From NCBI GenBank assembly GCA_947632035.1, contig CANRNR010000003.1, forward strand, positions 43,906 to 107,905: a stretch of DNA of 64,000 nucleotides, in the 5' to 3' direction. Of the stretch, positions 22,738 through 32,662 are shown one piece after another. The DNA comes from an uncultured Clostridia bacterium. Its GTDB lineage: Bacteria > Bacillota > Clostridia > TANB77 > CAG-508. Below the pieces are notes generated by a model. That model was not told where the DNA came from. It ran no database searches and worked only from the letters and a program-made list of their open reading frames with translations. A program made the position numbers and the translations under genes. Position 1 is the first letter of the stretch, and every line of letters begins with the position of its first letter.

Positions 22738-23604
22738 TTACTTATTTTCTTGCAAATCTTTTGTTATTTCTGTAAAAAATTCTGCATTCCATAATTCTAA
22801 TGATGCAGTATCATTTATAAATGCTATAACATCCTCTTTCGCATCAGTATAATTTATTTCTTTAAACTTTTTATTAAGCATCTCTTTTAGAATTTCTATA
22901 TTAAATTCTTCGTCTTTTGAAATAAAATTTGAAGCTATCAGCTTTTGTCTGACTAATTCTAAATTAACACTTGCTTTTCTTGATAAATAGAATATATAGT
23001 CATATAAATCTCTTCCTTTAGTCCTATAATTCCAGTTTCTACATAAAATAGCATGAATTTTTCCTGCAAATAGTGAAGGCTCATCATAAAGTCTCACTTG
23101 ATGTGGTGATGGCAATAATTTATACTTAAACTCATAGTTTGCACCTGCTGGTGGATTTATGTCTACTTCGAATTTGATTTTTATATCTTTTAAGGAATTA
23201 TTATTTTGTAAATTTGTGTCTGAAAAGAACATTAAAATATGTTCTTTTGTATCTCCTTTTAAAAATGCAGATAATATATTAGAATTTTTTGTTTTTTCCT
23301 TTTCTAAAACCTTTAATTTAAGTCCATAAGCTTGCACTTCTTTTTCAATATATGAAAAATATTTTGTTAAATCAAAATTTTCATTTGGTTTTAGTAATGC
23401 AAAATCTAAATCTTCTGAAAATCTATCTATTCCATAAAAAATTCGTAATGCTGTTCCTTCATAAAAGGCTGCATTATTAAAAAATTCTCCTCTACTTAGT
23501 CCACAAAGAACAATTTCTTGAATAATTTCTTTAATTGCATTTGTTTCATCTTGAATATTCTTTATATCATATTTTTCTAACATTTGATTTAAGATACTAT
23601 TCAT
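22738..23604 (-). CDS. AbiEii-type nucleotidyltransferase toxin
   Basis: EGTALRIFYGIDRFSEDLDFAL, overlapping an AbiEi-like gene; start taken at MNSILNQMLEKYD (ATG 23604). Confidence 0.85.
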   Translation of the reverse strand: MNSILNQMLEKYDIKNIQDETNAIKEIIQEIVLCGLSRGEFFNNAAFYEGTALRIFYGIDRFSEDLDFALLKPNENFDLTKYFSYIEKEVQAYGLKLKVLEKEKTKNSNILSAFLKGDTKEHILMFFSDTNLQNNNSLKDIKIKFEVDINPPAGANYEFKYKLLPSPHQVRLYDEPSLFAGKIHAILCRNWNYRTKGRDLYDYIFYLSRKASVNLELVRQKLIASNFISKDEEFNIEILKEMLNKKFKEINYTDAKEDVIAFINDTASLELWNAEFFTEITKDLQENK

Positions 23605-24244
23605 TATTTTTTCCCACCTTTCGCATAATATATTTATATAATAAGCTAACATTAGTTGAGTGGTATGCTTTACTAATTTCCTCAATATCTTGTAGTTTTA
23701 ATTTTTTTAATTCGTCTATATCTATTCTTAAATCGTCAAATAATAAATTTTCGAGTTGTGAAATATTTTGAACAGGATTTAATGTATACAATTTGTCACA
23801 TAATGCTTTTTCAGGTGTTGCTATTTGATATGAATATTCTCCTTCTTCTAGTAATTTTATTCCTAATGGATATACATTTTTTGGAACATCTCTATACAAA
23901 TATGTGCCAAAATGTGTATCATATTTCTTTTTTTTCTTTTTGTCAAATGTTGCATTTGTGTATACTAATACTTTTTCAGGAATTAATCCATAATAATATA
24001 AAGCATATTCAAAAGATAAATATGATGGGCCATAAATACTTGACGCAAGTAAATATCCAGCTGTATTTGGATTTGTTTCATATAATCCTTTAACTATCTT
24101 AATAATTTTTCCATTTTTTATTTCTCTGCTAATTTTGTTGTTTTTGTTGGAATATTTTTCTAATTTTGTTTTTAATATGTCATTTGTAATTATCATATTT
24201 TCACCTCTTAATACTATTTTAAGGTATTTTAAGGTGAAAATCAA
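23597..24244 (-). CDS. AbiEi-type antitoxin/transcriptional regulator
   Basis: GKIIKIVKGLYETNPNTAGYLLASSIYGPSYLSFEYALYYYGLIPE; adjacent to AbiEii. Confidence 0.85.
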   Translation of the reverse strand: MIFTLKYLKIVLRGENMIITNDILKTKLEKYSNKNNKISREIKNGKIIKIVKGLYETNPNTAGYLLASSIYGPSYLSFEYALYYYGLIPEKVLVYTNATFDKKKKKKYDTHFGTYLYRDVPKNVYPLGIKLLEEGEYSYQIATPEKALCDKLYTLNPVQNISQLENLLFDDLRIDIDELKKLKLQDIEEISKAYHSTNVSLLYKYIMRKVGKNNE

Positions 24245-24295
24245 GTTTTTTTGAAATTTTTGTAAATTTTTAAAAATAGTTTTTCAAATAAAAAG

Positions 24296-24321
24296 CTGTC
24301 AGCAAAGTAACTTGTTGACAG
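24296..24321 (-). terminator. Intrinsic terminator after dut
   Basis: ctgtcagcaaagtaacttgttgacag plus T-tract on minus strand. Confidence 0.75.
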
Positions 24322-24340
24322 TTTAAATATTATAATATAA

Positions 24341-24820
24341 TTATTTTGAAGTAGAACCAAATCCGCCTTGTCTTTCTCCTTCTGCTGAATCATTATCTAC
24401 TGTATAGAATTTTTGGAATATTGCTTGTCCTATGCATTCTCCTTTTTTTATTTCTACATCTTCTGCTTTTATATTATAAAATGCAAACATTATATGTCCG
24501 TCATTATCTGGATTTCCATAGTAATCTGCATCTACTATTCCTACGCTATTTGCAAGAACTAATCCTTTTTTCTTTGGGTTTGAACTTCTATTACATAGCA
24601 TTAAATATTCATCATCTTTCATATATGCTTTAATACCTGTTTTTATTAAAGTTGGTGCTGATCCTGGTTTAAATGCAGGAATAACGCAGTCTTCTGCTGC
24701 TTCTACATCATAACCTGCAGAATATTTTGTTTTACGAACTGGCATATGAATATCGCTATTTTCAAAACCTTTTGCTATTTCAAATCCTCTAACTTTTTCC
24801 ATAATTTTATTTCCTTTCAT
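24341..24820 (-). CDS. dut: dUTP diphosphatase
   Basis: SAGYDVEAAED, CNRSSNPKKKGLVLANSVGIVDADYYG, RQGGFGSTSK. Confidence 0.93.
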   Translation of the reverse strand: MKGNKIMEKVRGFEIAKGFENSDIHMPVRKTKYSAGYDVEAAEDCVIPAFKPGSAPTLIKTGIKAYMKDDEYLMLCNRSSNPKKKGLVLANSVGIVDADYYGNPDNDGHIMFAFYNIKAEDVEIKKGECIGQAIFQKFYTVDNDSAEGERQGGFGSTSK

Positions 24821-24936
24821 CGTTTATATTTCTTTGCTTATTATAATATATCTTTTGACAAATGTCATCTTTTTTTCACATTTTTTTATTAAAACCATAA
24901 AATATCAGTAGGATGTTTACAAAAGGAGGAAAAGTT

Positions 24937-25164
24937 TTGAAAGATACATTAAACAATGTTAATTTAGATATACCTGTGAAAATTGAAAATTTGAACTGTA
25001 CTGGTTCACTTAGAAGAAGATTATTAGATTTAGGTTTAATAAAAGGAACAACTATAATACCTGTTTTAAAAAGTCCATGTGGAGACCCTACTGCCTATTC
25101 TGTGCGTGGCAGTTTAATAGCTTTACGAAAAGAGGATAGCAGTTTAATTGATGTTATAAAATAA
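24937..25164 (+). CDS. feoA: Ferrous iron transport protein A (TTG start)
   Basis: aaaggaggaaaagttttg; LNCTGSLRRRLLDLGLIKGTTIIPVLKSPCGDPTAYSVRGSLIALRKED. Confidence 0.88.
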   Translation: MKDTLNNVNLDIPVKIENLNCTGSLRRRLLDLGLIKGTTIIPVLKSPCGDPTAYSVRGSLIALRKEDSSLIDVIK

Positions 25165-25346
25165 TTTGTAAATATTATTTTCTTGTTCATCTTTTACTAT
25201 TTATAACATAGTATGTATAAAAGAAAATTTTCATTTACCATATAAATATTATGAGGGAATATTTTTATCACATTAAATATCATAAACATATTATATAAAT
25301 ACTAGTAAAATCATATTTTAAAATTTAAAGCTAAACGGAGGTACAA

Positions 25347-27511
25347 ATGGGTCTTACTGCTAATTCTACTGGTACTAAAGTAATTGAAAGAGATACATTA
25401 GAAAAAGCCATTGGTTGTGATTACACTATTGCCATTGCTGGAAACCCTAATGTTGGTAAGTCCACTATTTTTAATGGACTAACTGGAATGCACCAACACA
25501 CAGGAAATTGGCCACGGAAAAACAGTAGCTAATGCTACTGGTATGTGCTGTTTTAAAGATAAAAATTTTTTACTTGTTGATATTCCCGGCACATATTCTT
25601 TGATGTCACATTCTGAAGAAGAAGAAATTGCAAGAGACTATATAAGCTTTGGAAATCCAGATGCCACCGTAGTTATTGTAGATGCTACTTGCTTAGAAAG
25701 AAATTTAAATTTAGTTTATCAAACTATGGAAATCACACCTAATATGGTGCTTTGTGTTAATTTGCTAGATGAAGCAAAGAAAAAAGGTATTGAAATTGAT
25801 TTTGAATTACTAGAAAAAACTCTTGGAATTCCAGTAGTTGGCACCATTGCTAGAAAAGAAAAAACTTTAAAAAAGCTAATGGATAAAGTTTTAGCAGTAT
25901 GTGATGGCACAATTACGCCAAACCCACATAAAGTAATGTATTCTAAGGTTATAGAAGAATGTGTAAATCTGCTAAGCCCTACTGTTTCAGAAATTTTACC
26001 AAAGGAAAAGAGTTATTTAGTTCGTTGGTGTGCTTTAAAGTTAATTGATGGCAATGAAAAAATTCTTTCTTCTATTGAAAAGAATTTAAAGGTTAATTTA
26101 CTTAATGATATAAATATTTCTCTTAAACTTATACAAATTAAGTCTAAACTTAGTGAAGAAAATATTAGTAGTTCTGATGAGTTTCGTGATGCAATAGTTT
26201 CTAGTATTGTTTTTGAGGCTGAAGCTTTGGCAAAGGATGCTTGTCATTATTCTAATGAGGCTTATCAAGAAAGAGATAGAAAAATTGATAAAATTTTAAC
26301 ATCTAAAAAATTTGGTATTCCTATTATGATTTTGTTTTTAGGACTAATTTTTTGGATTACTATTGTTGTTGCAAATTACCCTTCTGAATGGCTTTCTACT
26401 TTGTTTGGATTTATTAAAGAAAAACTGCTACTGGCTCTTAACTATATAAATTCTCCTAGCTGGGTTACTGGAATTTTAATTGATGGTATTTATACAACTC
26501 TTACTTGGGTAATTAGTGTAATGCTTCCGCCTATGGCAATTTTCTTTCCAATGTTTACTTTGCTTGAAGATTTAGGCTATTTACCTAGAATTGCCTTTAA
26601 TTTAGATAAATATTTTAAAAAGGCTTGTAGCTCACGGAAAGCAGGCTTTAACCATGTGCATGGGCTTTGGCTGTAATGCAGCAGGTGTTGTTGGTTGCAG
26701 AATTATTGATTCTCCAAGAGAAAAGTTAATTGCAATACTTACAAATGCTTTTGTACCTTGTAATGGTAGGTTTCCTTTTTTAATTACAATAGCAGGAATT
26801 TTTATAGGGGCTAGTGTTGCTTCTGGTTTTGCCTCTTCCTTAGTTTCTACGCTAGTAGTTTTAAGTGTTATTTTACTTGGAATTGTTATGACACTTCTTA
26901 TTTCTAAGTTACTTTCTAAAACTATTTTAAAAGGTGTGCCCTCTTCCTTTATGTTGGAGCTTCCACCTTATAGGAAACCACAAATCGGTAAGATTTTGGT
27001 TCGTTCTATTTTTGATAGAACATTATTTGTTTTAGGTAGAGCAGTTTCAGTTGCTGCACCTGCTGGGCTTGTTATTTGGCTTTTTGCAAACATTACTATT
27101 GGCAATATCAGTCTTCTTACTTATGTTGCAAATTTTCTAAATCCTTTTGCTAATTTAATGGGCTTAGATGGATATATTTTAACTGCCTTTATTTTAGGGC
27201 TTCCTGCAAATGAGATTGTGCTCCCTATTATTCTTATGAGCTATATGCAAAAAGGTGTTTTAGTTGATTTAGAAGATAATTTCCAGATTGGTCAAATTCT
27301 GTTACAAAATGGTTGGACGTTACTTACTGCAATCAATGTAATGATATTTACTTTACTTCATTTCCCTTGTAGCACTACTTTGATGACAATTAAAAAAGAG
27401 GCTGGCGGTTGGAAATGGGCTATTATTGCCTTTGTTCTTCCTACTGTTTGTGGAATTGTTTTTTGCATGATTACTACTGGAGTTTGGAATTTGGTTAATT
27501 TGTTTGTTTAA
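25347..27511 (+). CDS. feoB: Ferrous iron transport protein B, spanning two in-frame CGG +1 sites
   Basis: Three ORFs join to a single FeoB ([34 protein letters not shown] ... [31 protein letters not shown]). Confidence 0.92.
25515..25517 (+). other. CGG +1 recoding site 2 (feoB)
   Basis: tgg cca CGG aaa; skipping C gives NWP-GKTV. Confidence 0.85.
26635..26637 (+). other. CGG +1 recoding site 3 (feoB)
   Basis: agc tca CGG aaa; skipping C gives [16 protein letters not shown]. Confidence 0.85.
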
Positions 27512-27585
27512 GAAAAGTTTAAGAACCTCACCCACCATCACAATCAAAGATTGTGGGTGGTACCCGAGAACCTTGTTGTTTCACA

Positions 27586-27631
27586 ATAAAGAGGCAAGAA
27601 CGACAATCATGTCATTCTTAGCCTCTTTATT
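27586..27631. terminator. Strong hairpin, terminator
   Basis: ataaagaggcaagaacgacaatcatgtcattcttagcctctttat. Confidence 0.75.
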
Positions 27632-27640
27632 TACGAAAGC

Positions 27641-27859
27641 TCACAGTTGAATAACTGTAGCAAGCATAGCAAAATAGGTTGTTTCATCAGGTTCATCTTT
27701 TTCATGCCCAACAACTTGTACATCAAACATGCCCTTCAAAAAAGCTACCTTTTCACGTATACTTTTAAAGTCATAGTTCTCATTGATTACCTTGTCTGCC
27801 TCATCGACGTTAGGCGCCAATTCAATCAAAGTTTTGATAACTTCTCTGTTTGCTTCCAT
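27641..27859 (-). CDS. Small protein, unknown (72 aa)
   Basis: taaggaggaaaagtaaatg RBS; downstream terminator. Confidence 0.6.
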   Translation of the reverse strand: MEANREVIKTLIELAPNVDEADKVINENYDFKSIREKVAFLKGMFDVQVVGHEKDEPDETTYFAMLATVIQL

Positions 27860-28064
27860 TTACTTTTCCTCCTTAAAATAGTTATTTTATAATAAATGTC
27901 TATATGTCAACCTGTAAAACAGGATAAAAAGGAAATTAATATAAATATAATATCATATTTTATTGATTTTTTCAACTTTTTAGCAATTTTTTGTAAAAAA
28001 GTCAAGGATTATTTGACTTTTTCAAATTACTTTGATATATTCCTTTTAAGAAAGGTGCTTCAAA

Positions 28065-28550
28065 ATGAAAGATATTGAAATAAAAACAGATACTGAAAAA
28101 TTTAAATATAGGGTTAATGGTATTATAATTTGTAATAATAAAATACTAACTATAAGAATGAAAAATAATACTTCATTTTGCTTGCCAGGTGGTCATGTCG
28201 AATTTGGAGAAGATAGCAAATCTGCAATTATACGAGAAATGCTAGAAGAACTTAATTCTGATGTTTTAATAGAGAAGGAACTTGCCATTGTAGAAAATTT
28301 TTATTCAGATAAAAAAGGCTTAACTACTCATGAATTAAGTTTTTATTATATTGTAAAACCTTTAAATTATAATAATATTCGTTTAGAAAATTATTCTACT
28401 ATAGAAAATGATAAAGGTGAGATAAAAGAACATAACTTTGAATGGTTGGATATTTCCAAGTTAATTCAATATGATTTTAAGCCTGATTTTATAAAAAATA
28501 AATTGTATTCCAATAACTTGAATTTCGAACATTTAATTATTAAAGATTAA
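28065..28550 (+). CDS. NUDIX hydrolase
   Basis: GGHVEFGEDSKSAIIREMLEEL Nudix box. Confidence 0.92.
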   Translation: MKDIEIKTDTEKFKYRVNGIIICNNKILTIRMKNNTSFCLPGGHVEFGEDSKSAIIREMLEELNSDVLIEKELAIVENFYSDKKGLTTHELSFYYIVKPLNYNNIRLENYSTIENDKGEIKEHNFEWLDISKLIQYDFKPDFIKNKLYSNNLNFEHLIIKD

Positions 28551-28589
28551 GATACTAATAAATTTATATTAGTATCTATTTATTCTAGT

Positions 28590-28617
28590 AAGACGCTGGG
28601 ACGGGTTTTTTGTCTTA
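28590..28617. repeat. Solo GGGACGGG arm (element B)
   Basis: aagacgctgggacgggttttttgtctta between convergent genes. Confidence 0.75.
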
Positions 28618-28619
28618 GC

Positions 28620-29381
28620 TTATTTTATTGCTTCATTTTTTATATCGTCCGCAGTTACGAACATTGCATGATATGGATGAATCATTTTTTCCTTATCTTT
28701 TATATATACTTTTATTGGAACTATAAATTGTCCTTCTTTTTGTTGCCATACTTTTATTATTTTATTTTCTTTGTTCCATTTTTCTGCATATTCTAAGAAA
28801 TCTATTAAGTATTCAGTTGCTTCACTTATTTGACTCGTTTCTTCTATGCTTATATAATTTTCATATGTAAGCATCCCATTTTCATCTATGCTTTCATCAA
28901 CTTCAAATTTACTTTTTACATCACTATTCCAATTATCAAATATATATTTTTGATATTGGCTTGCAAAATCATTAGATATTTTTCCCCAATTTTTTATTGC
29001 TGTAAATCGAATATCTTTATTATTTTTTAATTCAAAAATATATTTTCCATTTTCGTTCTCGTCTACTTCTTTGGAAACTATCTCTTTTTTTATTGTTCCG
29101 TATGAATCTAAAATAGAATTTATATCAGCATTGCTCATTGTTTTTACATTGGAAATTCCAATATCTACAAGTACTAAAATATTAAATACTAATATTGCAC
29201 CTAATATTATAAAGAAAGCGGTTGATGCTTTTATTGTAGTGCCAAAGAACTTTATTACCTTGTCTACATTATTTTTATTTTTATCCATATCATTAATATC
29301 AATTTTATATGTATCTATTTTTCTTTGTTTATCGTTTTCTGCCCATTGTTCTAATTCTTCCCAATCTTTATTTTTTTCCAT
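28620..29381 (-). CDS. Membrane-anchored protein of unknown function
   Basis: Single TM segment (TAFFIILGAILVFNILVLVDIGI) followed by extracytoplasmic domain. Confidence 0.65.
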   Translation of the reverse strand: MEKNKDWEELEQWAENDKQRKIDTYKIDINDMDKNKNNVDKVIKFFGTTIKASTAFFIILGAILVFNILVLVDIGISNVKTMSNADINSILDSYGTIKKEIVSKEVDENENGKYIFELKNNKDIRFTAIKNWGKISNDFASQYQKYIFDNWNSDVKSKFEVDESIDENGMLTYENYISIEETSQISEATEYLIDFLEYAEKWNKENKIIKVWQQKEGQFIVPIKVYIKDKEKMIHPYHAMFVTADDIKNEAIK

Positions 29382-29595
29382 TGTTCCTCCAGTTATTTTT
29401 ATAATCTTATGGTTTGTTATATTTTAGAATAAGATATACATAAGATTTAGTAAAAGTATAACAAAAAATTAAATAGTTGTAAATATGATTTTTTTGCGAA
29501 CATTTGGTTGATATTTGTGTTTTATTTTTATATAATATGAATTGAAGATGAGCAAAGCAGAGTGTGGTGTGTCGCTATTCCTTGAAAGGAGGGCG

Positions 29596-29754
29596 ATGCT
29601 TATGTTATTAGAACAAGTTTATTTATCATTTATATACATACTTTTTATTGAACTTGCTATGGTAACTGTTGTCGCTACCATCTTATTTGTGGCATTAATT
29701 GTTACATTAAGAAAATTGGGCAACAAAAAAAACACATCTCTGTCTGGTCAATAG
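29596..29754 (+). CDS. Small hydrophobic peptide, putative type I toxin (Fst/holin-like)
   Basis: aaaggagggcg RBS; MLMLLEQVYLSFIYILFIELAMVTVVATILFVALIVTLRKLGNKKNTSLSGQ; flanked by direct repeats and a terminator hairpin. Confidence 0.6.
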   Translation: MLMLLEQVYLSFIYILFIELAMVTVVATILFVALIVTLRKLGNKKNTSLSGQ

Positions 29755-29760
29755 AGATGT
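29734..29760. terminator. Hairpin terminator, possibly bidirectional
   Basis: acatctctgtctggtcaatagagatgt. Confidence 0.7.
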
Positions 29761-29868
29761 ATTCTAATTATTAGAACAAGTTTTATTGACACGCCACATT
29801 TCTGTGGTCGCTTGTCTTCTATAATTATTATACAAAAAGCTTTAAGAAAAGTCAAGGATTATTTATCC

Positions 29869-30588
29869 TTAATATAATATTGCATAATAATTATAATTTG
29901 TTTCTCCAATATAAACTGCTTTTTCATATAAAACTTCGTTATTTTTTTGTGCTGAAATATTTATTTTTCCAATAGTTTTTATATTACTATTTTCCCATAT
30001 ATTTTGTTCATATACTTTATTATTATTTTCAGTCTTTTCATAATTTGGAGTCCAATATAAAATACTTGTATCATTAAGAGAAACATTTTTTCCTTTTGTT
30101 TGTACTTCTCCTGTTTCTTGATTCCAAGTTAAAAATTCTCCATTATCTGTTGTGATTAATATTTCATCTATTGATTTATTTACATTATTTGTTTCTATTT
30201 TTAATGGTAATCCTGGAACAGAACTCATAAGCTGATTATAACTTGCAAGTAACAATTCCACTCTGGGTTTTAAAATTTTTTCTTCTGTTTCTTTATTATA
30301 ATTCGTTGTCAAATAAGTGTTTTCAGATTCTGCAGCATAGACCTTTACTGTAAATATATCTAAAATAGAATCTTCTTTGCCAGTAAGTTCTTCTTGCTTT
30401 ATTAAATTTGTACCATTAAATATCATAAAACTTCCTATTATTATCAATAACATAAATATCGGTGCTAATATATATTTGATTTTAAAATTCTTCATACTAT
30501 TCAACCTGTCTACTTTAGATAAGATTTCATTATAATTTTTATTCTTATCAAATTCTTTTTTCATAACTTCTTTTAAACTATTAGACAT
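29869..30588 (-). CDS. Putative anti-sigma factor, single TM
   Basis: Overlaps upstream ECF sigma gene; FKIKYILAPIFMLLIIIGSFMIF TM. Confidence 0.6.
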   Translation of the reverse strand: MSNSLKEVMKKEFDKNKNYNEILSKVDRLNSMKNFKIKYILAPIFMLLIIIGSFMIFNGTNLIKQEELTGKEDSILDIFTVKVYAAESENTYLTTNYNKETEEKILKPRVELLLASYNQLMSSVPGLPLKIETNNVNKSIDEILITTDNGEFLTWNQETGEVQTKGKNVSLNDTSILYWTPNYEKTENNNKVYEQNIWENSNIKTIGKINISAQKNNEVLYEKAVYIGETNYNYYAILY

Positions 30589-31129
30589 CTATATCACCTT
30601 CAATCTTTACATTTTTCTTTATATCTTTAATTGTTCGATATAAAATATTTTTTACATTTGATTCACTTATCTTTAGTTCGATTGCAATTTGTGATATTTT
30701 TAATTCTAAACAATAATATAGATAGAAAACTTTGATTACTCTTATATCTTTTTTCTTTATATATTTCCATACTTCATTAGCATTTATATTATCTAATATT
30801 TTAAATTCTATATCTATGTCAGATGGTATATCTATCATCTTTTCTTCATTATTTTCCTTTATCCAAAGAGAAGAAAGTTTTAAACTATACAAAATTCCAT
30901 AATGTTGTTTAATTTTCTTATTAGCAATACCAATTATATAATTTTCAACATTATCTAATTGGAGTTGTTTTTTCTTTTTTAACATACTATATAACTCTGT
31001 ATATGTATCTTGTATTAAATCATTTACATCTTCAATATTAGAACATTTACACACTATATATTTAAGAGTTCTATTGTAAGTTTCCTCATATATTATTTCA
31101 AAATCTTCTAAGGTTAATTGAGTACTCAT
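30581..31129 (-). CDS. ECF-type RNA polymerase sigma factor
   Basis: NIEDVNDLIQDTYTELYSML ... LELKISQIAIELKISESNVKNILYRTIKDIKK. Confidence 0.8.
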   Translation of the reverse strand: MSTQLTLEDFEIIYEETYNRTLKYIVCKCSNIEDVNDLIQDTYTELYSMLKKKKQLQLDNVENYIIGIANKKIKQHYGILYSLKLSSLWIKENNEEKMIDIPSDIDIEFKILDNINANEVWKYIKKKDIRVIKVFYLYYCLELKISQIAIELKISESNVKNILYRTIKDIKKNVKIEGDIDV

Positions 31130-31236
31130 TTTTTCTCCCTTCTATGTTTATAGTGTGGTTTTTTATAAAAAAAGTTTCATTTTTTACAAAAAAATTAATT
31201 ATATTCCAAATACATCTTTATCATCTACAGGTTTAT

Positions 31237-32010
31237 TTATGTTGCATCTTCTATAATTATTGATTGTAATAATTCTACTAATTCATCTTCTGTAATACCA
31301 TTCGTTTCAATACTAAAACCATATCCTTTGTAAGAAAATTCTACCAAATAACTATTTTCACCACTATACTCGTATATAATCAATTCTACATTATTTATTT
31401 TTGAAGGAATACAATCTTTTACCTTTGGTGAAATGCAATTATATGTTCCTGGTATACCTTTATCAGAAAGAAATATACTTATGCTTCTTGTATCACTTTT
31501 ATCATTATTATAATAATTAATTTTCCAGCATTCTAATATATTATAATCACTTTCCTTTATTTCTTCGTTCCAATTTTGATTTTCTCTTCCTAAAATTTTA
31601 TAAATACGTGTCGTATTAAATTCTTTTGGAAGTTTTAAATCTTTTAGACATTCAAAATATGGTATCATAAAGTAATTTGCTTCTTCAACTCGTATATCAA
31701 AATTGCTAAGACTATCCTTAATAGTTCTTTCTCCCTTATTGATATGCAATTCGATACTTTCCATCGTTATATCTGAATATTTTTGTACTTTATTATTATC
31801 TAAATTATTATTTAATATTTTTGTGCCTAAAATAATTCCAAATCCTAATATAAATACTGCTACACTAGAGGTTATACAATAAATTAATTTTTTATTTTTC
31901 TCTTTGTTCATATTACATTCCTCCTCTATCTTTAACAATACATTATGATAAATTCTGTCTTTGTTAATTTTTTCTTCAAAAATTTCTTTCATTACTTGTT
32001 TCTTAGACAT
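31237..32010 (-). CDS. Putative anti-sigma factor, single TM
   Basis: MSKKQVMKEIFEEKINKDRIYHNVLLKIEE..LIYCITSSVAVFILGFGIILGTKI next to ECF sigma gene. Confidence 0.6.
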   Translation of the reverse strand: MSKKQVMKEIFEEKINKDRIYHNVLLKIEEECNMNKEKNKKLIYCITSSVAVFILGFGIILGTKILNNNLDNNKVQKYSDITMESIELHINKGERTIKDSLSNFDIRVEEANYFMIPYFECLKDLKLPKEFNTTRIYKILGRENQNWNEEIKESDYNILECWKINYYNNDKSDTRSISIFLSDKGIPGTYNCISPKVKDCIPSKINNVELIIYEYSGENSYLVEFSYKGYGFSIETNGITEDELVELLQSIIIEDAT

Positions 32011-32041
32011 TTTCTATCCCTCCTCACTTTCTAAATGGCTT

Positions 32042-32542
32042 TTAAGTTCTCCGAATAGTTCTATACAAATAATGTTTTACATTTGATTCTGTTATATTTA
32101 AACATTTTGATATTTCTTTGATAGATAGCTCTAATTTAAAGTATAAATAAAATACTTTGAAAACTATTACTTTTTTATTTTTTAAATATTTCCAAACAAG
32201 TTCTGTATCAAATTTATCTAACATATTTGTCTCGATATCTATTTCTGTTGGTATAGTATCTATTGTATCTAAATCTTCTTTTCTAGACAATAAAGAGATT
32301 ATTTTTTCTTTATAGTGAAACCTATAATAATCATTTACCTTATTTTTAGCAATTCCCATAATATAAGTTTTTGTTACTTTATTATTGTTTAAAATAGCTT
32401 TAAATACTGCTAAATAAATATTTTGCAAAATATCTTCTACATCATCAGGTTTAGAACATTTACAAATAACATATTTGGAAACATCAAAATATGTTGCTTC
32501 ATATAACATATCAAATTGATTTAAGATTTCTTGATTAATCAT
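32042..32542 (-). CDS. ECF-type RNA polymerase sigma factor (paralogue)
   Basis: KPDDVEDILQNIYLAVFKAIL..LELSIKEISKCLNITESNVKHYLYRTIRRT. Confidence 0.8.
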   Translation of the reverse strand: MINQEILNQFDMLYEATYFDVSKYVICKCSKPDDVEDILQNIYLAVFKAILNNNKVTKTYIMGIAKNKVNDYYRFHYKEKIISLLSRKEDLDTIDTIPTEIDIETNMLDKFDTELVWKYLKNKKVIVFKVFYLYFKLELSIKEISKCLNITESNVKHYLYRTIRRT

Positions 32543-32662
32543 TTTTTCTCTCCTCTATCTATAAAGTCGTAAATGTATTAAAAAAGTTCCAAATTTTATA
32601 TTTTTTATAAAAAATGAGCAAGTGTTGTTTACTTGCTCTACAAATTACTATTTGTTTTACTA

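Noticed and set aside
25515-26637. CGG reassigned to glycine or another amino acid as a normal triplet
   Set aside because: A triplet reading leaves the downstream frame wrong at all nine sites; only a 4-nt step restores the proteins.
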